Shown: positions 40,907-50,816 of the stretch, in pieces
Numbering within the stretch: position 1 is the first letter of the stretch
Layout of the letters: the number at the start of each line of letters is the position of its first letter
NCBI GenBank assembly: GCA_019635875.1
Contig: JAHBYP010000009.1
Coordinates: forward strand, 1 to 64,000
Direction: 5' to 3'
Source of the DNA: Alphaproteobacteria bacterium
GTDB lineage: Bacteria > Pseudomonadota > Alphaproteobacteria > Reyranellales > Reyranellaceae
DNA length: 64,000 nucleotides
Translations under genes and position numbers: made by a program
Notes under the pieces: generated by a model
Databases searched by the model: none
Told to the model about the DNA's origin: nothing
Seen by the model: only the letters and a program-made list of their open reading frames with translations

Positions 40907-41178
40907 CCGCCCGCGCGAAGCGGCCGAGGCCGAAGGCGGTGGAGGTCGAGACTGGCTTCCGTGGCGCATACCGCTTGGATAGCGCACTCCCGTGCCCGTT
41001 CTGTGGCGAGCCTCCGATCCTTGTGCCTTGGCACGGCGGCGGACCTCGGAAGCGGAACCTCATGTGCTGGAATGACGCGTGCGGCGTTGAGCCAAGCGTC
41101 TGCGGCAGCACGGAAGCTGTCGCCATCGCCATGTGGAACAAGCGCACCGCGGCGCCGGCCGCAGCGAGGGGGAAGTGA
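40903..41178 (+). CDS. Lar-like zinc-ribbon (restriction alleviation) protein
   Basis: A 91-aa protein with a zinc-ribbon-like Cys set: LPCPFCGEPP, then CWNDACGVEP, followed by STEAVAIAMWNKR. This is the Lar/restriction-alleviation family pattern; the E. coli Rac prophage protein Lar lessens type I restriction, and lar in Rac also lies near recE-recT. The ATG at 40903 overlaps the preceding stop by four bases. Function in this phage is inferred. Confidence 0.75.
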   Translation: MTARAKRPRPKAVEVETGFRGAYRLDSALPCPFCGEPPILVPWHGGGPRKRNLMCWNDACGVEPSVCGSTEAVAIAMWNKRTAAPAAARGK

Positions 41179-41363
41179 TGGGATATCGAGACTATCGCGT
41201 GACGGTCCAGTACACGTTCGCTCGCAAGAAGGGTGGCGTGTCGCTCGGTCTGACCGTGAAGGCCGAGGACGAAGAAGACGCCATAGACAAGGCCATTGCC
41301 GAGCATGTCGCGCCGTACAAGGCTCGACGGTTCCATGCAGCCAAGGCGGAGCGCGCACGATGA
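41178..41363 (+). CDS. Hypothetical early protein (61 aa)
   Basis: A small protein with a beta-rich start (MGYRDYRVTVQYTFARKKGG) and the segment VKAEDEEDAIDKAIAEH. Its ATG shares one base with the Lar-like stop. No domain was recognised. Confidence 0.55.
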   Translation: MGYRDYRVTVQYTFARKKGGVSLGLTVKAEDEEDAIDKAIAEHVAPYKARRFHAAKAERAR

Positions 41364-41464
41364 CCCCCGCCGCGCGTGCCGAGCGGGAGGCACGCACGCC
41401 TTCGCGCGCGCCTTCCTCGCAGCCACCCTTCGCGCGCACCAGGAGGACCAATGCTGACGGATGA
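41360..41464 (+). CDS. Tiny ORF (34 aa)
   Basis: An ATG-start ORF (MTPAARAEREARTPSRAP) overlapping the previous gene by four bases and the next by 14. It is Arg/Pro/Ala-rich with no domain. Only the overlaps support translation. Confidence 0.35.
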   Translation: MTPAARAEREARTPSRAPSSQPPFARTRRTNADG

Positions 41465-41720
41465 CAGGCTGCGGGCCATCGTGGCTGACGGCGAACGAGT
41501 GGCCCAAGAGTCTCGATTTGAATCGGACCAACGCTACTACGCTGACGTAGCCGCCGCTCTCCGCATGGTGCTGGCGGTGCGGGAGTTGTGCACGGCGTGG
41601 GAACAGATCGCCAGTAGCAACACAGCAGCCACCGACTACCTTCTCGGCATGCGCCACCAGATGAAGGATTGCGCCCTCCAAGCGCGCGCCATCGTCGGCG
41701 GCGCGGGAGGCGAGGCATGA
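41451..41720 (+). CDS. Hypothetical early protein (89 aa)
   Basis: AGGAGG precedes the ATG. The product is helical (RAIVADGERVAQESRFES, MVLAVRELCTAWEQIASSN, MRHQMKDCALQARAIVGG) without a recognised domain. Confidence 0.6.
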   Translation: MLTDDRLRAIVADGERVAQESRFESDQRYYADVAAALRMVLAVRELCTAWEQIASSNTAATDYLLGMRHQMKDCALQARAIVGGAGGEA

Positions 41721-41953
41721 CGCTTGCCGAGAGAATGGGCGGTCATCGGTTCAAGGTCGGCCAGCGTGTGCGTTTTAGCGAGTACGCGCGCGGCCGATTC
41801 ATTCTGCCGAAGTCGCGCGAGAACGCGATCGGCACCGTCACCAAAGTTGACGAGTTCGGCTGCCCAACCGTCCGATGGGACCACCGCAAGACTGCGTCCG
41901 GCTACAATTGGGCCTTCATTGAGCCGATCCGCAAGACGGAGCCTCGGGCATGA
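41717..41953 (+). CDS. Hypothetical early protein (78 aa), SH3-like
   Basis: The sequence looks like a small beta-barrel: FKVGQRVRFSEYARGRFIL, then ENAIGTVTKVDEFGCPTVRW, then YNWAFIEPI. The pattern recalls small SH3-like folds in phage proteins. It overlaps both neighbours by four bases. The fold is inferred. Confidence 0.55.
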   Translation: MTLAERMGGHRFKVGQRVRFSEYARGRFILPKSRENAIGTVTKVDEFGCPTVRWDHRKTASGYNWAFIEPIRKTEPRA

Positions 41954-42276
41954 GCGGGCGCGACGAGCTGGCGGCGGTTGCACGGAACGCGATCATGGAT
42001 CACGTCGGCGGGAGTCCGACTGACTTCGGCATCCTCGACGCAGACCCCGTCCTGTCGGATGCGGAGTATGAGACGCTCGGCAATCTCGTCGCCGAAGCGG
42101 CCCTCACCCACCTCCAGTCCGACGCCGTGATCGAGCGCATGGCTAGGGGGATACACGAACACTGGCGGCGGTCCCTCCCCGGCGATGACTGGGATGCCAT
42201 GAAGAACGACCACCGGGCTGTGTGGCGCGACAAGGCCCGCGCCGCCGTCGCAGTGCTCGGGAGGGGCCATGGTTGA
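41950..42276 (+). CDS. Hypothetical early protein (108 aa)
   Basis: A mostly helical protein (GRDELAAVARNAIMDHVG, VIERMARGIHEHWRRSLPG, HRAVWRDKARAAVAVL). Similar helices are common in small phage proteins of unknown role. It overlaps the DUF4326 gene by eight bases. Confidence 0.55.
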   Translation: MSGRDELAAVARNAIMDHVGGSPTDFGILDADPVLSDAEYETLGNLVAEAALTHLQSDAVIERMARGIHEHWRRSLPGDDWDAMKNDHRAVWRDKARAAVAVLGRGHG

Positions 42277-42670
42277 CCGGCCGCAGCGCATCCAGCGCAA
42301 GCGCACCAAGGGCTGGAAGATGCCGCCGAACACGGTCGTTGTCGATCGGTCGAGCGGCTTCGGCAATCCGTTCTCGATTACCAAAGGAACGTCTACGCAC
42401 ATGGGCGTGACGACGGAGACGTGGTGTATCGGCACTTGGAGCGGCCCCGGCATGTGGTTCCGTGACACTCCCGCCGAGGCTCGGGAACTGGCGGTGTCGG
42501 CGTATCGGGCGTGGATCAATCACCCGGCGCAAAGCAACCTACGAGACAAGGCGCGCCTCGCGCTCGCCGGAAAGAATCTGGCGTGCTGGTGCAAGCCGGG
42601 CGACGCCTGCCACGCCGACGTTCTGCTGGAGCTGGCGAACGGGCCAGCGCTCGGGAGGGCGGATGGCTGA
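42269..42670 (+). CDS. DUF4326-domain protein
   Basis: A 133-aa protein of the DUF4326 family: RIQRKRTKGWKMPPNTVVVD, GFGNPFSI, WFRDTPAEARELAVSAYRAW, and the cysteine segment LACWCKPGDACHADVLLELA. The family is widespread in phages and unknown in function; the conserved CWC and CHADVL motif suggests metal or nucleic-acid binding. It overlaps the excisionase-like gene by eight bases. Confidence 0.8.
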   Translation: MVDRPQRIQRKRTKGWKMPPNTVVVDRSSGFGNPFSITKGTSTHMGVTTETWCIGTWSGPGMWFRDTPAEARELAVSAYRAWINHPAQSNLRDKARLALAGKNLACWCKPGDACHADVLLELANGPALGRADG

Positions 42671-42911
42671 GGCCCCCTCCTATCCCCCGCGCGGCCTGTC
42701 TCGCGAGGAGGCGGCGCGCTACATCGGCGTGGGCGCGACCAAGTTTGACGAGATGGTGCGCGACCGCCGCATGCCGAGGCCGAAGCGGATCGACGGCCGG
42801 GTGGTATGGGATCGCATCGCCCTGGACGCCGCGTTCTCCGATCTGCCGGATGACGGGAAGCGGGAAAATCAGTTCGACGTGGCCTTGAACATCCGGCGGC
42901 CGGCGGCGTAG
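42663..42911 (+). CDS. AlpA/excisionase-like HTH protein
   Basis: An 82-aa protein with an AlpA/MerR-type helix-turn-helix: GLSREEAARYIGVGATKFDE, MVRDRRMPRPKRIDGRVVWD. Such proteins act as excisionases or regulators of integrase. It lies directly upstream of the integrase gene in the same operon, which is the main reason for suggesting an excisionase role. Confidence 0.75.
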   Translation: MAEAPSYPPRGLSREEAARYIGVGATKFDEMVRDRRMPRPKRIDGRVVWDRIALDAAFSDLPDDGKRENQFDVALNIRRPAA

Positions 42912-42922
42912 CGTTGCGGCCG

Positions 42923-43990
42923 ATGACGCCCCGCCCCTACCTCAGCAGCTTTCGCGACCGGCACGGCACGACGCGCTGGCGCTTCAGGCGCGGCAGTCGA
43001 TCAGTCTACCTTCCCGGCCAGCCCGGAGAACACGCCTTCGAGGCCGCCTATTGCGCCGCCCTTGAGGGCCGCGCGCCGACGCGCGCCGAAGTCCGTAGGC
43101 ACCCGGCCGCGACCGTAGCTCGCTCACTTAAGGCGGCGTGGCGGATCGTGACAACGCAGACCGCCGAGTGGCGCGCGCTCAAGGCGTCATCCCGAGCGCA
43201 GCAGACCGCCGTTGCCGAACGCTTCCTGACCTCGACAGGCCCCAACTCGACACTTCCCTATGGCGACATGCTGGTTGCCGAACTACAGCGCCGCCACGTC
43301 AAGGCGATCCTTGCCAGCATGGCCGACACGCCGCACGCTGCCGAACACGTCTTGCGCCTCTTGCGGCGCCTCATCGGCGTGGCGCTCGACGAGGAATGGA
43401 CTGAGACAGATCCGACGCACAGGCTACGCTATCGCCCGCAGCTTGAAGGCTGGCGCGCCTGGACGACGGAAGAGCGCGAGCAGTACGAGGCGCACTGGCC
43501 GGTCGGCTCAACGCCTCGCCTCGCCTACGCGCTCGCCCTTTGCACTGGACAGCGCCGATCCGATGTAGCGGCCCTGCGTTGGGCGAACTTGCGCGACGGC
43601 GGGATCGTACTGACACAGATCAAGACCGGCCGCGCCTTGTGGCTGCCGATCCTGCCGGCGCTGGCCGAAGCCCTCGCGGCCGCGCCTCGCGAAGGGGCGA
43701 CAATTCTTGTCACCCGCTACGGCCAGCCGTTCTCCACAAAGGCGCTGGGCATGCGGATGCAGGGCTGGACCGAGGCCGCTGGCCTGCCGTCTGGCTGCAC
43801 GTTCCATGGGCTGCGTAAGACGCTGGGCAAGCTCCTGGCCGAGGGCGGCGCGACCACGCGGCAACTGATGGACATTCTCGGCCACACGAACATGCAACAC
43901 GCCGAGCTGTATTCCCGCGAAGCAGAACAGCGGCGCCTTGCGGCGGCCGGTATGCGCGTGCTGACGAAGCCTCGACTGGTGAAGGGCTAA
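42923..43990 (+). CDS. int: Tyrosine site-specific integrase
   Basis: A 355-aa phage integrase. The catalytic residues are recognisable: Arg in LALCTGQRRSDVAALRW, Lys in TQIKTGRALWLPI, His-x-x-Arg in FHGLRKTLGKLL, His in ILGHTNM, and the Tyr in ELYSREAEQRR. The N-terminal part resembles the arm- and core-binding domains. It would recombine attP with the tRNA-Glu site 57 bp downstream. I used the ATG at 42923; a TTG at 42914 is possible. Being in the rightward early operon, it should be off in the lysogen. Confidence 0.93.
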   Translation: MTPRPYLSSFRDRHGTTRWRFRRGSRSVYLPGQPGEHAFEAAYCAALEGRAPTRAEVRRHPAATVARSLKAAWRIVTTQTAEWRALKASSRAQQTAVAERFLTSTGPNSTLPYGDMLVAELQRRHVKAILASMADTPHAAEHVLRLLRRLIGVALDEEWTETDPTHRLRYRPQLEGWRAWTTEEREQYEAHWPVGSTPRLAYALALCTGQRRSDVAALRWANLRDGGIVLTQIKTGRALWLPILPALAEALAAAPREGATILVTRYGQPFSTKALGMRMQGWTEAAGLPSGCTFHGLRKTLGKLLAEGGATTRQLMDILGHTNMQHAELYSREAEQRRLAAAGMRVLTKPRLVKG

Positions 43991-44003
43991 CCGGGTGTCT
44001 ACC

Positions 44004-44024
44004 CGTGGCGTCTACCCCGCCACG
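44004..44024. other. Perfect 7-bp hairpin between int and tRNA-Glu
   Basis: CGTGGCG and CGCCACG are separated by seven bases. No T-run follows on either strand, so it is a doubtful terminator. It could limit readthrough between the convergent int and tRNA genes or be a protein site near attR. Confidence 0.35.
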
Positions 44025-44047
44025 AACATCTTGGTCCACAACGGTGC

Positions 44048-44064
44048 TGGCGTCCCCAACGGGA
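44048..44064 (+). repeat. attR core (17-bp direct repeat)
   Basis: The right copy of tggcgtccccaacggga. It covers the CCA end, discriminator, acceptor strand and first T-arm bases of the tRNA-Glu gene, so integration restored an intact tRNA. Confidence 0.9.
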
Positions 44065-44123
44065 TTCGAACCCGTGTTACCAACGTGAAAGGCTGGTGTC
44101 CTAGGCCTCTAGACGATGGGGAC
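44048..44123 (-). tRNA. tRNA-Glu (anticodon TTC)
   Basis: The minus strand folds as a 76-nt tRNA. The acceptor strands GTCCCCA and TGGGGAC pair perfectly, the T-arm has the GGTTCGAATCC signature, the anticodon loop is CTTTCAC (TTC), and the 3' CCA is encoded. It reads Glu codons GAA and GAG. Its 3' end is the prophage attachment site. Confidence 0.97.
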
Positions 44124-44182
44124 GTCGCGGCGCGCCGGATGTGTAACGGTTCGCGCGGGGAAATCAAGCCGCCCGGCTGCCC

Positions 44183-45514
44183 TCACGATGCGACATTGCG
44201 GTCCCACCAGTCCCGGGTGCGGTACCAGGCGCCGACCATGGGCAGGAACCAGGGATTGCCGCTGTAGAGCGGCACGGTGGGGAAATCCTGCCCGTCGAAG
44301 GCGTTGACCGGAGCATTGGAGCCGCCGGCGATCTTTCGTGCCGTCTGGAAGCCCAGATACGACATCATCGCCACGCCGGAGCCGTTGCAGGCCATCAGGT
44401 AGTGCATGCCCTGCTCCATGCCCATGTGCGGCAGGAAGTCGAAGGCGAAGGCGACGTTGCCGGTCCAGGCATGCGTGACCTTGGTGCCCCTGAGCTGCGG
44501 CCAGCGGTCGAGCATGTAGCCGTGCAGCACCGGTGCGCTGACCTCCGGCGAGACCTGGGTGAAGCGCGCGCGGCCGCCGAAGATCACCCGCTTGTTGTCC
44601 GGCGACTGGCGGTAGTAGCAGAGCACGCGCTTGGTATCGCTGATCACCCGGTTCTTCGGGATCAGGCTCTGGACCAGGTCCTCGGGCAGCTCCTCGGTGG
44701 CGATGATGTGGCTGGCCACCGGCACCAGGCGGCGCTTGAGCGTCGGTGTCAGATCCGTCGTGTAGCCGTTGGTGGCGATCACCACCTCCTTCGCCTCGAT
44801 CGGGCCCTTGCTGGTGAGCACGGTGAAGCCGCCGGTCTTGCGTTCGATCTTCTCGGCGTCGCATTGCGCGCAGAGCCTCGCCCCGGCGCGGTGCGCCGCC
44901 TTCAGCAGGCCGCCATAGTACAGCGCCGGGTGCAGCTGGCCGGTGCGCTCCACCACCATGCCGCCGTGGTAGTAGTCCGAGGCGATCTCCTCGCGCTGGC
45001 GCTCGCGCGGCACCATGTAGGTACCCAGTCCCCCGCTCTCGTTGTAGGTGCCGGTCTTGGCCGCCTGCTCGTCGTAGTGCCGCCTGGTATAGGCGCCACT
45101 GAACCGACCGCTCATGCGCCAGTGGCACTCGATGCCCTCGCGCTCGATCACGGTCTGGACCTGCGCCAGCGAATCCGCGGCGTCGGCCAGCATGCGGGCC
45201 ATGACGTTCTTCCACGCCTCGGGATCGCTCTTCACGCCCTTGCCCGAGAAGCCCTTGCCCAGGGTCGTGCCGCCGCTGACGCCGCCGCCGTTGCGCGTCG
45301 AGGCGCCGATGCCGAAATCGCCGCGCTCCAGCACGGTGACGTCGATGCCCGAACGCGCCAGCTCCAGCGCCGTCGACAGCCCGCCATAGCCGGCGCCGAC
45401 CACCAGCACGTCGGTCTTCTTCGGCGGGTCCTGCGACAGCTCGTTGGAGGGGTGCCACCATTCCCACCACCAGGGCATCGCCTTGAAGTCCTTGTGGAAG
45501 ACGCTGTCGGCCAT
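44183..45514 (-). CDS. FAD-dependent oxidoreductase (DAO family)
   Basis: A 443-aa flavoprotein. The FAD-binding motif is VLVVGAGYGGLSTALELA near residue 36, followed by VTVLERGDFGIGASTRNGGG. Later come EVVIATNGYTT and, near the end, MACNGSGVAMMSYLGFQTA. This is the layout of D-amino-acid oxidase/glycine-oxidase-like enzymes that oxidise amines such as gamma-glutamylputrescine or sarcosine. The substrate is unknown. GGGAGGG stands upstream of the ATG. It is the first host gene right of the prophage. Confidence 0.88.
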   Translation of the reverse strand: MADSVFHKDFKAMPWWWEWWHPSNELSQDPPKKTDVLVVGAGYGGLSTALELARSGIDVTVLERGDFGIGASTRNGGGVSGGTTLGKGFSGKGVKSDPEAWKNVMARMLADAADSLAQVQTVIEREGIECHWRMSGRFSGAYTRRHYDEQAAKTGTYNESGGLGTYMVPRERQREEIASDYYHGGMVVERTGQLHPALYYGGLLKAAHRAGARLCAQCDAEKIERKTGGFTVLTSKGPIEAKEVVIATNGYTTDLTPTLKRRLVPVASHIIATEELPEDLVQSLIPKNRVISDTKRVLCYYRQSPDNKRVIFGGRARFTQVSPEVSAPVLHGYMLDRWPQLRGTKVTHAWTGNVAFAFDFLPHMGMEQGMHYLMACNGSGVAMMSYLGFQTARKIAGGSNAPVNAFDGQDFPTVPLYSGNPWFLPMVGAWYRTRDWWDRNVAS

Positions 45515-45580
45515 GCTTCCCTCCCCGTTCGGCGACACAGTCGCGCGCAGCGGCACTGGATTCAAGCTAGGCTGCCGCAC

Positions 45581-45925
45581 ATGGCCGCCGATCCTGTCAT
45601 CGCTCGCCTGATGAAACTGGCCGCCAAGGCCGGGCTCGCCGAGGTCGAGGAGAGCATCTGGTATCGCACGCCGTCGCTGAAGGTGGCCGGCAAGTCGATG
45701 ATGCGCGTCAAGGACGACGATACCCTCGTCTTCCGCTGTTCGCTGGAAGACAAGGAAATGCTGATGGCGGCGGCACCCAGGGTCTATTTCGAGACCGACC
45801 ACTACAAGGGCTGGCCGGCCGTGCTGGTGCGGCTGTCGAGAGCCAGCGACAAGGATCTGACCGCCAGCCTGATCCGCGCCTGGCGGTTGATGGCGCCCAA
45901 ACGCCTGATGGGCCGCCGCCGATAG
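45581..45925 (+). CDS. MmcQ/YjbR family protein
   Basis: A 114-aa protein of the MmcQ/YjbR (double-wing, DNA-binding-like) family. Visible are AEVEESIWYRTPSLKVAGKS, MMRVKDDDTLVFRCSLEDKE and YFETDHYKGWPAVLVRLSR, all typical. Function in bacteria is unknown. It is divergent from the oxidoreductase gene with a 66-base gap. Confidence 0.82.
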   Translation: MAADPVIARLMKLAAKAGLAEVEESIWYRTPSLKVAGKSMMRVKDDDTLVFRCSLEDKEMLMAAAPRVYFETDHYKGWPAVLVRLSRASDKDLTASLIRAWRLMAPKRLMGRRR

Positions 45926-45974
45926 CAATTCGGCCGGTGCGATCCCATATCCGGCGCAACGAGGAGAGCGTGAC

Positions 45975-46393
45975 ATGGCCCGGGGCGATCCGCGCGACTG
46001 GATGTGGTCTGAGGCGTTGCAGATGCTGGCGCGGGCCGAGGGCCTGCATCGCGAGGTCTTCCGCCCGCGCCCAAGCCCGCGCGAGGCCACCTGGGAACCC
46101 CCCGTCGACGTGCTGGAGACCGACGACGCCGTGCTGATCCTGCTCGCCCTGCCCGGCGTCGATCCGGCACAGGTCAAGGTGGTGATCGAGGGCGGCATCC
46201 TGGTCGTCACTGGCGAGCGCGTGCTGCCCGATGAGCTGCGGCGCGCCGTGATCCACCGGCTGGAGCTGCCGCGAGGGCATTTCGAACGACGCCTCGAGCT
46301 GCCGGCCGGCCGCTACGACTCGGCACGCAATTTCGCCGCCAATGGCTGCCTGGTAGTGCATCTGGGCAAGGCGGGTATGCGCGGAGGTGCGCC

Positions 46394-46397
<4 letters not shown>
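45975..46397 (+). CDS. Small heat-shock protein (Hsp20 / alpha-crystallin)
   Basis: A 140-aa Hsp20-fold protein. The alpha-crystallin domain spans about residues 40-130: WEPPVDVLETDDAVLILLAL, PGVDPAQVKVVIEGGILVVT, GERVLPDEL, and HFERRLELPAGRYDSARNF. Its short tail lacks an obvious IxI/V motif. It holds unfolded proteins. The stop overlaps the lon start (ATGA), so chaperone and protease are made together. GAGGAGAG precedes the ATG. Confidence 0.9.
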
Positions 46398-48778
<2,381 letters not shown>

Positions 48779-48783
48779 TCTTG

Positions 48784-48930
48784 CCTTCCCCCTCAGGGGC
48801 AGGGCAATCGCATATGGCCTTCAAAGGCTGGGGGCGCGCCACTCCAGCGAAGCATCATGAGCGCCACTGGAGCGGCGCGGCCCGACAAGGCAACAATCCA
48901 TATGCGATAGCCCTGCCCTCCGGGGGAAGG
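48784..48930. repeat. Long inverted repeat between lon and recJ
   Basis: Arms of about 34 bases (48784-48817 and 48898-48930) are nearly perfect reverse complements, each containing the palindrome-like catatgg/ccatatg end and ccttccccc/gggggaagg. The 80-base centre has a smaller inverted repeat (ccactccagcg / cgccactggag). It lies between convergent genes, so it may end both transcripts. It resembles a REP/BIME-type or MITE-like element. Confidence 0.7.
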
Positions 48931-48937
48931 TAGAGAT

Positions 48938-50713
48938 TCAGCGCGCCAGTGCTGCGTCCTCGATCTGGAACTGCACGTCCTCGCGGCCGTTCCAGCGGTT
49001 CACCCGGGCGACGCCGGCAATGTGCAGCGGCGCGCCGGCAGTGTTCGTCAGCGCATCGCCCAGCGGCCGGCCGCCGGCACGGAAGGCAATCGCGTTCACC
49101 CGCGCGCCATCGCTGCCGGTCAGCTGGCAGCGCACATGGTTCTCGCCGACACCCTGCCACCAGCTCACCACCATCGAGGAAAGCGCGAAGCGCGGCTCGG
49201 GATTGCCGACACCGAACGGTGCGCAGCGTTCCAGGGTGCGAAGGAAATCCAATGTCAGGCCGCTCGCGGCAACGGCCCCGTCGAGGCTGAGCGAGGGAAC
49301 CAGCGCGCCATTGGGCATCTGCGCAGCGACGCGCTCGACCATGAAGTCGGCAAACGCCTCGGCCATGCTGCGCGCCACGGTCAGGCCGGCCGCCATGGCG
49401 TGGCCGCCGCCATTGATCAGCAGCCCGGACTGCCGCGCGGCGATGACGATCGAGCCGAGATCGACACCGCGGACCGAGCGGCCGGAGCCCTTGCCGACGT
49501 CGCCGTCGTAGCCGATGACGAAGACTGGACGATGGAAGCGCTCGACCAGCCGGCTGGCGACGATGCCGATGACGCCGGGATGCCAGCCATCGTCCATCAC
49601 CACGATCGCCGGCGGCAGCACGGGCGGCTCGCCGATGCGCGCCAGCGCCGCGTCGAGCACCGCCTGCTCGATGGCGCGGCGCTCGGCGTTGAACTGGTCG
49701 AGCCGCAGCGCCAGTGCCCCGGCCTCGTGCGGATCGTCGGTCGACAGCAGGCGCGTGCCGAGATCGGCCTGGCCGACGCGCCCGCCGGCGTTGACGCGCG
49801 GCCCAAGCAGGAAGCCGGCATGGAACGTGCCCGGCGCTTCGTTCATGCGCGCGACCTCGGCGAGCGCCACCAGGCCGGCATTGCCGCGCTCGCGCATCAC
49901 CCGCAGCCCCTGGCGCACGAAGGCGCGGTTGACGCCGGTGAGCGGCACCACATCACACACCGTGCCCAGCGCCACGAGGTCGAGCCATTGCCGCAGGTCG
50001 GGCTCCGGCCGATTCGCCCCGTAGCGGCCCGCTACGCGCAGCGCGCGATTGACGCCGACGATCAGCAGGAAGGCCACGCCCACCGCCGCCATCTGGCGAT
50101 GCGGGCTGGTCTCGTCGAGACGGTTGGGGTCGACCACGGCCACGGCGCGCGGCAGAAGCGGCTCCGCCACGTGGTGGTCGATCACGATCACGTCGAGCCC
50201 GGCCTCGGCGGCGGCGTCGAGGGGCGCGAAGGCGGTGATGCCGCAGTCGACCGTCACCGCGACGGCGACGCCCTGCGCCTTGAGCTTCAACAGCGCGGCG
50301 GCGTTGGGGCCGTAGCCTTCGGTGAGACGGTCGGGGATGTAGGCGACGATGTCGGCGCCGACGCCGCGGAAGAAGCGCAGCAGCAGCGCCGAGGACGTGG
50401 CGCCGTCGACGTCGTAGTCGCCATAGACGGCGATTCTCTCGCCGCGCGTCACCGCGCCGGCCAGCCGCGCGATGGCCGCGTCCATGTCCTTCAGATGCGA
50501 GGGGTCGGGCAGAAAGCGCCGCAACGTCGGCTCGAGGAAGTCGCCGACCTCGTCGATCGCCACACCGCGGGCCGCCAGCAGGCGCGCCACGGCGTCGGGC
50601 AGGCCGTGGCGCTGGGCGATGGCCAGCGCGGAGCGGTCATCCGCCGCGCGCGAGATCCAGCGCCGGCCGCAGGCCGACTTCTCGACTCCGAGGAATGCCG
50701 GCTCAGAGGCCAT
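48938..50713 (-). CDS. recJ: Single-stranded-DNA exonuclease RecJ
   Basis: A 591-aa DHH-family exonuclease. The DHH metal motifs are clear: RIAVYGDYDVDGATSSALLL, VTVDCGITAF and VIVIDHHVAEPLLP. The DHHA1 region has GLLINGGGHAMAAGL. It degrades 5'-ended single strands in recombination and mismatch repair. The start at 50713 (MASEPAFLGVEKSACGRRW) is preferred to an upstream in-frame ATG at 50761, which lies in a repeat element. Confidence 0.95.
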   Translation of the reverse strand: MASEPAFLGVEKSACGRRWISRAADDRSALAIAQRHGLPDAVARLLAARGVAIDEVGDFLEPTLRRFLPDPSHLKDMDAAIARLAGAVTRGERIAVYGDYDVDGATSSALLLRFFRGVGADIVAYIPDRLTEGYGPNAAALLKLKAQGVAVAVTVDCGITAFAPLDAAAEAGLDVIVIDHHVAEPLLPRAVAVVDPNRLDETSPHRQMAAVGVAFLLIVGVNRALRVAGRYGANRPEPDLRQWLDLVALGTVCDVVPLTGVNRAFVRQGLRVMRERGNAGLVALAEVARMNEAPGTFHAGFLLGPRVNAGGRVGQADLGTRLLSTDDPHEAGALALRLDQFNAERRAIEQAVLDAALARIGEPPVLPPAIVVMDDGWHPGVIGIVASRLVERFHRPVFVIGYDGDVGKGSGRSVRGVDLGSIVIAARQSGLLINGGGHAMAAGLTVARSMAEAFADFMVERVAAQMPNGALVPSLSLDGAVAASGLTLDFLRTLERCAPFGVGNPEPRFALSSMVVSWWQGVGENHVRCQLTGSDGARVNAIAFRAGGRPLGDALTNTAGAPLHIAGVARVNRWNGREDVQFQIEDAALAR

Positions 50714-50723
50714 CTTGATTACC

Positions 50724-50808
50724 CGTCGTCCTGAGCGAAGCGAAGGACCTCGCAGTGGCACGAACTACAACGACCGCTGGATCCTTCGCTGCGTTCAGGA
50801 TGACAGCG
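50724..50808. repeat. Inverted repeat of the gagcgaagcgaagga type
   Basis: cgtcctgagcgaagcgaagga near 50727-50747 and tccttcgctgcgttcaggatga near 50782-50803 form imperfect arms. It lies in the space between glpX and recJ. The same core recurs near 63580-63707. Confidence 0.65.
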
Positions 50809-50816
50809 GTGCTCGC

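Larger units (their letters stand above)
743..44064. mobile_element. Complete temperate podovirus-like prophage in tRNA-Glu
   Basis: The element is bounded by an exact 17-bp direct repeat, tggcgtccccaacggga, at 743-759 and 44048-44064. The right copy is the 3' end of a tRNA-Glu gene, the usual target of tyrosine integrases, and the integrase gene ends 57 bp from it. Between the repeats are the classes of gene expected for a functional phage: integrase, excisionase-like protein, repressor, Cro-like protein, replication, terminase, portal, scaffold, capsid, tail, ejection and lysis genes. I saw no frameshift in a core gene. That it is inducible is inference. Confidence 0.93.
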
